Assembly (NCBI RefSeq): GCF_008831285.2
Contig: NC_045151.1
Coordinates: 1,545,544-1,609,543, forward strand
Origin: Nymphaea colorata
Taxonomy: Eukaryota > Streptophyta > Magnoliopsida > Nymphaeales > Nymphaeaceae
Length of the DNA stretch: 64,000 nucleotides
Reading direction: 5' to 3'
In this document: positions 35,430 through 46,145 of the stretch, piece by piece
Layout of the letters: every line of letters starts with the position of its first letter
How positions within the stretch are numbered: the stretch's first letter is position 1
Made by a program: the position numbers and the translations under genes
Notes under the pieces: model-generated
Seen by the model: only the letters and a program-made list of their open reading frames with translations
Databases searched by the model: none
What the model was told of the DNA's origin: nothing

Positions 35430-36099
35430 TACAAAAATATAAACCAAATTATTTTTTTAAGAGTCTCAAATACCCTCAAAGAAGACAAAGAGCTCTATTT
35501 TAAAAAACCAATTTGTTTGCATATTTCACACATTCTCTCTCTCACACACTCTCTCTCTCTCTTCTCCTTTAAAGGGTATTTCAACCTCTTCAAAAAATAG
35601 TTATAACTTGATCTGTATTGCCTGATCTCAATGAAATTAACAACCTCATATGATTCCCATCAAAGTTTGGTATATAGGGGCTACCCATTACCTTCTTTTT
35701 CATTATTTAATGATGCGCAAATATGTCATTAAAAATGTGTCTTCCAATGCATTGTAGTTTCTTCAATAAATAAATACTGACATTCTTGTTGCTGGTGCTT
35801 TGTTTCAGATCAGTAAAGGTTCTATTGATATTTCTTATTTTTGCTGCTGTTTCCGTTACGTCAGTAAATGTGACTGTACCACTTTTAGTGGTGTTCCAAC
35901 GGGATGTAACCTAACAGATGTATATAATATAGTTATATTTGAAGTGAATATGACCAACACTACATGGTATAAAAAGTGTCAATAAAATTACTCCATTCAC
36001 TGACACAATAGAAGGGCATTGAAACTATAGAATCAAAGGTGATTACCGACACAACTTCAGAGATATAAAAAATACTTTATGCTACATGTAGCATTAGTG

Positions 36100-36490
36100 T
36101 TTCATTTAAGGTTGTTTAGCAGGTAGAACACTTTGTGAGTGTTCCATGAATCTACCCAAAACATCTGGGTTGATTCATGAAATATTTATTCATGAACCTA
36201 CTCCACCTTTTAGGACATATTTAGGATGTGTTGGATCATATATCTAAAATCATGAAATTTCAGAATCAACATTGTTCATTTTTTTAAGAAATTAAAATTA
36301 TTACACAAACAAGGTGTTTTATTTATGAAATTAGGAAACTGAAACATGGAATTTTGATGCCACTTCAGTTTGAGAAGGAACTATGGTTTGAAATTCTGTT
36401 ATGGAATTTTCATTCTTGAATCAGAATTTCAAACCATTAAATGACTCATAGAACATTGACATAGTATTCCTTACATTTCCAAACAATAGT
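36100..36490. mobile_element. MITE-like piece of the 'gtgttccatgaatcta' family
   Basis: It shares gagtgttccatgaatctacc and related 'ttcatgaa' motifs with the better-defined 306-bp element at 61246-61551. Its ends are unclear. No coding capacity. Confidence 0.4.
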
Positions 36491-37545
36491 TAGTGTTGCA
36501 TCCTTCGCATTAGTAAAGGATGTGAAAAATCTTGTATTACTACTACTAATGTTCCTTTAGCTCTTTACTAATATAGGTCTTTTTCCTTGTCAATAATAGG
36601 TGGCATAGCTTTCACTGACACTTTTTTAGCCGCTAGTTGCGTTAGTAAAATTCTCACGGATGCTTCTCCACCCTTTACTGAAGTTTTCCCACGCAAGTGA
36701 AGAGAGTCGTGCAAAATATAATAATCTGTACACTTTTTATGGTTTTATGCAAAGATCTGCTAATCTGCAAACAATTTTTTTCTAGTTTGTAATTCTTTTT
36801 CGGCCATTTAGAGTCTAGACTGTGTAAATACGGAAGCTGCTTTCAGTGGTATCTTATTGTATTGCTAATGTGTTAAGGTAACTAAAAGGCCCGAAGAACA
36901 CACAAGAACTTCACAACATATGCATGTCCAAGTTACACGTCAGTTCATTATCAACAGTAATTCACATTAACTATATTTGCAAATGCGATAAACCAAAGGT
37001 CTACATAACGTTCCTCTGATATTTTCATAATGTATATATTCATGTAGTTTTTCCTGTTTTGCTTCAGCGTCTATAGATTTTCTGATTGTTTTCCTTGTTC
37101 AGAAAATTTCCAGAAATTGTTTTTAGACTGTCTTGACACGTGCTGCTCACTTATCTTTTCTGATAGAAGGTAGATGGAGAGTCCCCATGGAGGTCGTGGA
37201 GGAAGCTGCAAAAAGTTTATCAAATTTCATATGTTGGTAAAGTTGGCAGCTACATTTTATATAACTGCGAGTTTTTTTTTCCCACTGTAAGTCCTGCAGT
37301 TTCTGACAAAAGAAGCTAATTCCAAGCGACAGTTGGCAGCGGCATTCACCAACATCTTGCAGCACTGGGAATAACTAGAAGAAAATGATGCAAAAAAATA
37401 GCAATAAACCAATGCAATGCAAGAATTGCTCCTCAAGCATCAGCTTAGTTAAAACCCTGATTAATCTGACTAGTTTGTGTTGTCAAACCAGCAATGAGTT
37501 AGTTAGAGTAGTCTACTAGCCAGCAGACTAATCTCTGACCTTATG

Positions 37546-37547
<2 letters not shown>

Positions 37548-37607
<60 letters not shown>

Positions 37608-37619
37608 TTATTTATTTAT
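37548..37619. repeat. (TA)n followed by (TTTA)n microsatellite
   Basis: A pure TA run to about 37602, then four TTTA units. Just downstream (37637 and 37709) the motif acagtgggaaccaac occurs twice. Confidence 0.95.
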
Positions 37620-37888
37620 ACAGGTCATTGGTTGCCACAGACAGTGGGAACCAACGTATCTGACATATTATCAAACATTCCTGATATATATCTAGAAGAT
37701 GTCGGTTCCCACAAACAGTGGGAACCAACATATCTCATGTATCATATATCGAAAAGCCCCAACCAATATTCCTCTCTCTTCAGTCCAAATCGTATGCCCT
37801 GCATCCTCATCCATTTCTCTCTCCCTCTCACTCGCCAAAAGCATCCCATAGAGTCCTCTCCCCCAGCCCCAACCTTTCTCTCTCTTCG

Positions 37889-38068
37889 TTCAAAATATGA
37901 GTGCTTATAATCAATAGACTTGAGATGAAGATGAATAAAGTTCAGTTCAGTTCATTTTTCATAATTGTTCTAATTTTATTAATTTGTTCGATTGAAGGCA
38001 AAGAAAGCAAAGAAATTCAAAATATGAGTGCTTATAATCAATAGACTTAAGAGGAAGATGAATCTATC
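37889..38068. repeat. Two-copy repeat, period ~128 bp
   Basis: 'tcaaaatatgagtgcttata' followed by 'atcaatagactt' and 'gatgaat' occurs at 37889 and again at 38017, nearly identical over about 48 bp. Confidence 0.8.
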
Positions 38069-38387
38069 AAGGCGCATATGGATGATTCAAATGAAGATGA
38101 ATTGTTCATTTCTAACGAAGACAACATTGATTCAAAACATAATTAAACAATTACGAGCTTCAATAAGCATTTAAACTTCAACTTCATTAAAAACTTATTA
38201 TCTGCATTAAGGAGACACTTTCTTGTCATCTTTATTAGATATGCAGATAGTAGCGCTACTTCACTTTCACTTTCATCTAGTTGTTCTCAAATTAAATTAC
38301 ATTACATTTTATGTATGTCATTTTTCTAAATGTGATTTTTCCTTCTTTGCTTGCTCATTAACTAATTACCTAACTATTATCTCGAAG

Positions 38388-40803
38388 GGTTGTAGTGCAC
38401 TGAGCAACAAAGTGGTCCTCCTCTTTAAAGAATTTGAGTTCAAATCCTAAGATGGTCACTGTCACGTCTCAATAGACTATTCTTCTATACTATAATAGGT
38501 TCAAAAGCAATGAATCCTAGGGAAGGTACCCATAGAGGTGCTAGTGGCCTCACTTTGAGGTGGAAAAAACCATTCACTCTTATAGAAAAAAAATAATTGC
38601 GTAATTATTAGTCATTTGTTCTTTTTAAAATTTCTATTAATATTCCATATTAATCTTATTCATTTGATTTAAAGTTCACTTTTCAATATCTTGAACTTTA
38701 CGCCTCATGATAGGTTCAACGTCATTAGACTCATTACCTCTAACAGTATTGGTTTCCTTCATTCACAAAAACTTACCCGAAACATGGATAAGGTAACAGG
38801 TGCAACGTAGCAAATTAAATCAAAGAAATAAGAAAATGAAAGAGCAGGAGCCCGCCGGCTAGTGGAAGACACCAAAGGACCCACTCATTAAATGCTTGGA
38901 CCTAATGAGTTGCCCGTTTTTATGTTGTGTTAACTAATCGATTTCTAGAGCAAGTTGAAAGTAGAAAAGCTACTAAGTGTAGATTTTGTCAATTGTTGTA
39001 CTATAAACAATACACTAGATGGCTTGTTTGCTGGGTGAATGGAGGAGATATGCAGCCTGGCTCAAGACTGGAGCCCCCACTTAACCTCTCGTCCACACGG
39101 TCTTCTTTCAGTGTGTCGAAGTACTAGCCCCACCTGCTTCTAACTTACACATCTGTGACATCCTTTTTGCAACAGAGAATTAATATTTCATGGATTCACA
39201 ATGAAAACTAGCCGCCTACCAACGTCCACCCAAATGGCTTGCTTTCACTTGGGCAATCATAAACAAGTAAATAAAAAGCACTATCAGTTGCGTTAAAACT
39301 ATGTACATAGTTCATGTTACTAGAACTTGGTCAAGAAGTGATCACTTGATTTAAAATTGTCTTGAACCAGGGCCCCCTTTTTTTAGACCGTAGGTGGAGC
39401 AGGTCAAGTTAATGGGTAGCTAAAAAATCTGTTATCAGTTCGATTCCCATAAGCGTTAGGCCTCTGAGAACAAGTTGGCTACCTTATCTTCTCTCAAGAA
39501 GTTTTTTGCGTTAAGTTGAAAAGTAACCTAGGGTTCAAAGGGCAGGAGACGTTAATTTTTGTGCTAAAACACAAACCAAAAGAAACACATTTATTTTGAG
39601 GGTTATAGTGCACTGAGCAACAAGGTGGTCCACCTTATTAAGGAATTTGAGTTCAAATGTTAAGATGGTCGCTGTCACATTTGAATAGACTAGACTATTC
39701 TTCTAGACCGTAATAGGTTCAAAAGCAATGAATCCTAGGGATGGTATGCATAGGAAGTGCTAGTGACCTCACTTTGAGGTGGAAAAAAACCATTCACTCT
39801 CATAGAAAAAAAAAATTACCTAATTATTAGTCATTTGTTCTTTTATAAATTTTTGTTAATATTTTTCAATATCTTGAAGTTTACGTTTGGCCTCATGGTA
39901 GGTTCAACGTCATTACTTCTAACAGTATTGGTCTCCTTCATTTACAAAAACTTACTCGAAATATGGATAAGGTAATAGGTGTAACGTACACAAAGTGAAT
40001 CAAAAAAATAAGAAAATGAAAGAGAAGGAGCCGCCAGCTAGTGGAAGACACCAAAGGACCCACTCATTAAATGCTTGGACCCAATGAGATTCAGATTTTT
40101 ATTTTTGTTAACTAATCGATTTCTAGAGCAAATTGAAAATAGAAAAGCTACTAACTGTAGTTTTTGTCAATTGTTGTACTATAAACAATACACTGGATGG
40201 CTTGCTTGCTGGGTGAATGGAGGAGATCCGCCGCCTGAAACAAGACCGACGCCCCCACCTAACCTCTCGTCCACACGGTCTTCTTTCAGTGTGTCGGAGT
40301 ACTACCCACACCATGCTCCTAACTTACACGTCTGTGGCATCCATTTGACAACATAGAGAATTAAGACTCCACGAATTCAAAATAAAAACTAGCCGCCTAC
40401 CAGGCTCCACCCTTTCAGTTGAGTCAACACCTCCTCGAAGATACAAAAGATGGCTTGTTTTCACTTGGGCAATCATAAATAAGTTAATAAAAAGCACTAT
40501 CAGTTGCTTTAAAACTATGCACATAGTTACATGTTACATGTTACTAGAACTTGGTCAAGAAGTGATCACTTGATTTAAAATTGTCATGAACCACGGCCTT
40601 TTTTTTTTCAGACCGTAACTGGAGTAGGTAGCTAAAAAATCTGAAATCAGTTCGATTCCCATAAGCATTTGACCTCCCAGAACAAGTTGGCTACCTTATC
40701 TTCTCTCAAGAAGTTTTTTGCATTAGGCTGAAAAGTAACCTAGGGTTCAAAAGGGCAGGAGACGTCAATTTTTGTGCTAAAACACAATCCAAAAGAAACG
40801 CAT
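38388..40803. repeat. 1.2-kb tandem segmental duplication (two copies)
   Basis: Copy A is 38388-39600 and copy B 39601-40803, offset 1213 bp. They are collinear throughout: ggttgtagtgcactgagcaa / ggttatagtgcactgagcaa at the starts, and gtgctaaaacacaa...aaaagaaac at the ends. Each copy starts with a SINE-like head (B-box-like gagttcaaatcct) and has a second B-box-like agttcgattccc near its end (39440, 40650). Each also keeps a short open frame (about 38930-39127 and 40084-40356) reading FLEQ.E.RKAT.C.FCQLLY. This frame resembles no family I know and mostly differs by amino-acid changes. Confidence 0.9.
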
Positions 40804-41404
40804 TCAACTTTCCAGGCATTGGGGTAGCACTTAATTTTGAGTTTTTTCTTTATAGTTTTACATGGAGGTGCAATTAAAGATGAGTCCAGTACGTGTGCTT
40901 ATAGGATTTAACCAGAGCTCCTTTCTATAGAGAAAAGTCCAACGAGTGCTCCATCCACTTGGGTAACGGGGTTGGAGTTGTGGGCCTATGACCCTTTTTA
41001 GTTGGAAAGGTCAACAGTTGAACAAGAAAGCGGAGATGCTCTTGGTACAACCGGTGTCCACCTAACGCCAACTCGACTTGAAGCCTTTTCTGTTTCACAC
41101 ACTTCCCTATCAGAACAGGTCATTCTGAGATCAGGTAACGAAGCTTCTTGGAAACGGGTGTAACAGACAAACTGGGCAACAAGGCAGGCCGTGAGCCTCA
41201 TCACTTTGCAGGAAAATAAAATTTTCCTATGTCACGCCATGCATTTTCATGGGAAAGAGTCATTCTTTCAACAAGATTATATCTTGTGGAAGATATTTTA
41301 GTTTCCCATTTACTGAACTTGAATTTAATCTATCTCAATAATCTGCCAATGACTCACATCATGTAAGCAATGAGAAACTGTTCTGTAAAAAGGGTAGCAC
41401 GGGA

Positions 41405-41705
41405 ACCAAGTTGAGCTCGAGCTCCACTTTCACTTGACTATACAGCATCGAGATTGAGCTTGACTCGCTAACTCATATTATTTAGCATGTTTCGTTTCTT
41501 TTAACTCATCAACTTGTTTAACTAATTCAACTGTGAAAAACTGGCTTTATATAGTTTAGCAGAGCAGAGTTTAAGCAAGTCGATCAGTTCTTACAATTCG
41601 AATTAGACTCGTTTAACATTTAGATACAAATTTAAACTTGGCTCAACTAGTTTTTTCAGCAAGTTTGAGTCGAGCTCGAGTTGGATCGACTCATTGTGCA
41701 GCTCT
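41405..41705. repeat. 'gagctcgag' dispersed repeat, copy 1
   Basis: A degenerate AG/CT-rich sequence dominated by gagctcgagct, ttgagctcgac and aactcg motifs, ending 'tgtgcagctcta'. Related copies lie at 55735-56110, 57543-57890 and 61676-62097. Noncoding. Confidence 0.6.
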
Positions 41706-41835
41706 ATTTGTAAATTTTGTTTGAAAAAATTGAAGTAGATTCACGAAACACTATAACATTATCTTTAATGAATCTACCACAATCTGTAAAGCAAATTCAT
41801 AAAACAGTTCGTTACTGTTCCCACTGCCTAATAAT

Positions 41836-41973
41836 CCTTGTTCATGAAAGAGCTTGCATAGATAACTAGACCAGAAAAAATCCTTGTTTATGAAACAGCT
41901 TGCATAGATAACTAGACCAGAAAAAATCCTTGTTCATAAAACAGCTTGCATAGATAACTAGACCAGAAAAAAC
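41836..41973. repeat. 46-bp unit repeated three times
   Basis: Units start at 41836, 41882 and 41928, each 'ccttgttcatgaaacagctt' then 'gcatagataactagaccag' and AAAAAAT. Near-identical copies indicate a recent event. Confidence 0.9.
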
Positions 41974-42934
41974 TAGACCAGAACAAAGAATCTGCACCCT
42001 TATCCTCATATGCATTTTACTGGGATGAACACGATAATTAATCCCAACACCCCAGTGAGACCCCAAGGTCTCCCTTTCCCTTTGCCTCGAAATTATACAG
42101 TTGTATCGATACAGGAGTGACATCTTCACAACTTGTACATATGGAACCACTAACTTTTTGATAGAATATAGTCCCTACAACTTGCACTTCACTCGATCGG
42201 AAGAAATATCACTCTAAAGACTGAAGTGCTTTTATGAGTACCGAGAAAGCAGGAACTAAAGCTGGGCTTTTTTTGACGATGGGAAAAAGTCAGGGTAGTC
42301 ATACTTTGACGTTCCACCTGAATTTGAAAATTCAAAGATCAGCAGGATGAAAATGATATTGCTGTTAAAAAAATGATCTAAAGGTTCAAAACGTTCACTA
42401 GCCAGTCCATTTGTGCATTTCAATTTATTCACGAAAACAATAAATTTAAAAGCGATAATGTCACTTGAAGGCCTGGATTTTGGTTATAACCTGAAAAAGG
42501 TGTTTCATCTCATGATTTTACTCAGTTGTATCAAACTAACCGAGTTTCCAACTTAGTAAAGGAAACAGATCTAACAATTTCAGAATCGTAAAGCTGATCA
42601 TTTTTTGTGATAATGGTAAAAAAAGTCCTTCCTCTGCCCAAAAATTTCTTAAAGAGCAAGGGAATAATTTTATGCAAGTGTAGATTAGTGGGTACCCATT
42701 TCGAATCTAAACCCATTTTCCTCATATCAAATGTATATGTAAAAGAATGGGAGTCAACTTATCATATTTTTTTCAACCAAAACTTTGCATAAAGCATATA
42801 AGCATCTTTCTAATTACATTGCCTCTGAAACTATTGTAATAAAAAGTTCAAAGGTCCAAAAAATTTCTTTAATTTCAATAATGGAAAAAATCAAGTTACA
42901 ATAATCAAACTGTACACTCGCTTTCTTCTCTAAC

Positions 42935-43045
42935 CAAATGATGGGTAGCACAATGGGTTGATCGATGTGTAAACTCACAACATTAGTTTGATTCCAATGA
43001 GCACTATTCTGATGGTATTGAGGAGTGTTGACATGCCTTCTTCCC
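42935..43045 (+). mobile_element. SINE-like head
   Basis: 'gggtagcacaatgggttgat' resembles a Pol III A-box. About 35 bases on, 'agtttgattcc' resembles a B-box. A second A-box-like copy (ggtgcaatgggttgatcatt) lies at 44964. Short duplicated 'tgatatatataatggata' units follow at 43058-43098. Confidence 0.3.
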
Positions 43046-43264
43046 CTCTCTTCACTGTGATATATATAATGGATACTGTGATATATATAATGGATATGTG
43101 TACTATCAAGTACTATGCGTGATATTAAAGTGGATTGGTAGTACATCTGGTGAAGTCGTTCATGCATCCTAAAAGTTTTTTTAGTTTTTATTAAGAAGAA
43201 TGAGTTTACTTTGAAGAACATGTCATTGTTGGATATGCCTTTAAACATTATTCAAATTCCATGG

Positions 43265-43605
43265 ATGTCACAGCTCCTTGCACGAGCAGAAAAATATACA
43301 TTAACTTTGGGGTCGAAAAGAGGAGAAAGCTCAGATTTGATGAGGTTCGGCAATACGTCTACGTCCTCAGCGAAACCCTCCACTCACACAGGTTTCATCA
43401 ACAGCTCTCTCTTACTGAATTTACAATGTGAATGAGTGATCCTATTTAACAATTCACCACGACAGTTGCAAGAATTTCGGTTACAATCTTTACAACCTTC
43501 TTGTTTGTCTTCATCTTTATTACCCTGATATTCTGCACAATATTACTTTATTGCTTTATTTCTTTCACTCGTTGAGGATTTTAAGCTCCTTTCCTCCAAC
43601 ATAAG
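43265..43605 (-). mobile_element. LTR-like fragment (solo LTR candidate)
   Basis: The minus strand opens tgttggaggaaaggagctta and later reads 'ggtttcgctgaggacgtaga' and 'ttgccgaacctcatcaaat'. This resembles the R-U5 part of plant Copia LTRs (gaggacgtag...ccgaacc). No primer site, internal sequence or target-site duplication was confirmed. Confidence 0.35.
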
Positions 43606-44000
43606 GCACACTCAACAGATTTTACTATGGTTTCTTGTAAGAGGGTTTAGGCCTGAAATTTCTGTGCCAAATTGCTCAAAAAAGTTTAGATGCGATCCTG
43701 TTGAATCAACTAGTCACACAAACAGTGATTTAGAAACGCAGCTCCGTGTGTGTGTGTGTATGTGAGAGAGATGATAGACGATTCCATTTCAAAACTAAGC
43801 AAGAACGAAGCTGATCATTGTTAGATCATGAACGGACAGATACAAAATAAAACCCGACAGTGCTTCACAGCAGCATCCATGCGAGACCTATCAATTCATT
43901 CACATCTGCAACTTGATAGTGTCAACGCATGGCACGGCTTGTGATAGCTAGGGGAGGAAAAAAGTTTTACAACCTGGTCTAGAGAGAAGATCAGCACAGT

Positions 44001-44594
44001 CTAGACGCGTCTGCGGTACCATAGATCACCACCACCATGGCTGCCTTCTTTCAACAAGGCTACTGACAACGAGTTACTGTCACGATTATTGCCAGAAAGA
44101 CTCGGTCTCTGCGCATCTAAGAAGCCACCAAACCTAGAAAGTGGTGAAGGAAGAAAGATGGACGGAGAAATTGGAGGCGGCGATGAAAGACTTGGTGACA
44201 TCGTGAGGTTAAACGCAGCAGCAGCACGATCTGTCACGGGATTCGTCCTGTTCAGGTCATGAACTCCATTACCATCTTCGATTTTTGCCCGTAAAGACAG
44301 CTCCTGACGACTGGCAGCCATGTCGGAAGTCGGACCACGATTCCCGTCAGGAGAGGAGGAAGTAGGGGAATGGCCGGTGAGCCGCTGAACCAAGGGCATG
44401 AACTCACTTGGGCTGACATGGATTACCTCTGGCGAAACGGCATAGACTATGATAGGAGCCCGCCGGCGAGCAGCCGCCTCCTTCTTCGACCTGTGTGAAT
44501 CTTTGCCGACTTTCACAGGCGTCGGCCGAAGGCCTTGTGGCTCTTTTCCATCAGGCGATTTTCCGGCCTGGAATTCTGATTCATTCTGAAGCAT
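44001..44594 (-). CDS. VQ-motif protein, MKS1-like
   Basis: A single exon of 197 residues from ATG 44594 to TAG 44001. The open frame extends further upstream, but only to a GTG. The ATG at 44594 is the first ATG after the TATA box, so it is chosen. Order: basic block RPTPVKVGKDSHRSKK (about residues 23-38), APIIVYAVSPEVIHVSPSEF, then the VQ motif FMPLVQRLTG (F65, V69, Q70, T73, G74), followed by a Ser/Pro-rich tail with SPS.S.PP motifs. The RP.P...KDSHK-like box plus VIYAVSP..IH next to the VQ core is the layout of MKS1 (VQ21) and relatives. These are nuclear partners of WRKY factors and MAP-kinase substrates in defence. The lack of introns is normal for the family. Exact orthology is not claimed. 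Confidence 0.9.
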   Translation of the reverse strand: MLQNESEFQAGKSPDGKEPQGLRPTPVKVGKDSHRSKKEAAARRRAPIIVYAVSPEVIHVSPSEFMPLVQRLTGHSPTSSSPDGNRGPTSDMAASRQELSLRAKIEDGNGVHDLNRTNPVTDRAAAAFNLTMSPSLSSPPPISPSIFLPSPLSRFGGFLDAQRPSLSGNNRDSNSLSVALLKEGSHGGGDLWYRRRV

Positions 44595-44662
44595 AATTCT
44601 TCGAAATATAAGCAACCAGGAGTTCACGAAAATGGAGATTTAGGGTCTGGTGGGGGCTTTCC

Positions 44663-44693
44663 TATATATAGATCTGCTCCTCAGACTAGTCAA
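44663..44693 (-). promoter_or_regulatory. TATA box and W-box of the VQ gene
   Basis: The minus strand has TATATATA at 44670-44663, which puts the likely start of transcription at about 44635-44645 and gives a leader of 40-50 nt. A W-box TTGACT sits at 44693-44688, just upstream. W-boxes bind WRKY factors, the known partners of VQ proteins. Confidence 0.6.
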
Positions 44694-45399
44694 CGTTTAC
44701 TTTTCTTGAAAGAACTACGGCTCCCTCTTTACTGTTGCTTAATTTTCACTATAATTGCCAGCCAACAACTTTTCTCAATCACGATAATTTTTGAAGAAAG
44801 CACAATGACTTCGTGAATCAAATGTATGCTTTTAAATTGATTGATTCTTTTTTTTCAACAACACACTCAATTTTGAAGGAATATTCTTAATTTAAAGAAG
44901 TGAATACAGTTTTTCTACGTAAAAAAATGTTTTTTTAATCTTTTTCCCTTTCTTTGGGAGGAGTTGGTGCAATGGGTTGATCATTGGCAGCGACGAAAAC
45001 AAAGAAATAACGCAAGCTAAAGTAATACAAATATATAATCTTCCGTGTTGAAGGGTAGATTATTGGTCTTAGCGTGTATTTGATAGCCTTTGATATCAGA
45101 GCCGACGTTAATTAAAAAAACTCTTTGTAACCCACAGAGTAAATAATAAAACATTGCTCGGAAGAAAAATGATGATTTAAGATCCTGGTTATTTGGCCAA
45201 ATCTTTGGATTTAAGGTCCGATTTTGGGGGGACGGAATTTGAACTCAATCCTAAGGTATAAAATTCTTAACAAACTGTTTGACACCCATAACATATTGTT
45301 ACTATCCAATAATCCTGCTCCAAAATCATCGAACACTATGTTATAATGTTTCATGAATCTATCGATAGACATGGGACAGGTTACCTTTTGGTTTTGGTA

Positions 45400-46145
45400 T
45401 TTTTCATTTTTTTAAAGGTAAAATTGTCATTTGGATTTTTGTACACATTTTGGACCCATTTGATGGCCTGAAATGAGAAAATAAATTTAAAAATTTTAAA
45501 TTTGATCCCTATTTATCAAACAAGAAACTGAAAAAAAAAAAAAGACTATTGAGGAAAGTTTTGAAATGATGTTTTTGACAATTTGGTCCCATCCCAAAGA
45601 GTGGGACAAGAAACTGTGGACCAAAAAATGGGCATTGGGGTTGAAAAGAGAGTTGGTGGAATTGTGGTTTACATGATAAAGAACTAAAAAAAAAAGAAGA
45701 TGAAGAAGAAGAAAAACTAAATGTTGTTTTCATCAATTCTATCCCATCCTACACAAAAGATGTTTTTATCATAATCACAGAAAATGCATTTCTTTCAAAA
45801 AAAAAGTGAAAAAACCTGATAAATTAAATGACCGTTTAAAACTTAAAAAAACATGTTTTTTGAAAAAAACATTAAAAATAAAAAAAAAACATTTTTAACA
45901 TGTTTTTATGCCTTTTTTCACCTTTTCAGTTTTTTAATGCCAAACAATTTTTTTTTTCATTTTCCATTTTTTACTTATCTTTGATATTTGTGTTATTAGT
46001 TTCTCACCTATTTTATTTTTCTTATTTTTAGTTTTTTAATTTTTTTTAAAAATTTACCATATTTTTTCTATTTTTTCGTTTTTTTTAAGCTTCTTGTATT
46101 ATACTTAAGGAAAACCTCGCCGTTTAAAACTCCAAAAAGTTATTT
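45400..46145. repeat. Very AT-rich fold-back region
   Basis: Long A and T runs with self-complementary parts: gtgaaaaaac (45806) against gccttttttcacc (45910), and acatgttttttg around 45850 against aacatgttttt. Its style matches the 8880-9200 fold-back. Low complexity makes any frame here meaningless. Confidence 0.5.

Noticed and set aside
38927..40356. Paired Cys-containing ORFs in the 1.2-kb duplication as a gene family
   Set aside because: Copy A has no ATG at its start, differences are mostly amino-acid changing, and no domain is recognisable. The frames look like passengers of the duplication.
44595..44627. N-terminal extension of the VQ protein by 11 residues
   Set aside because: The extension begins with GTG, not ATG, and would lie almost at the predicted transcription start.
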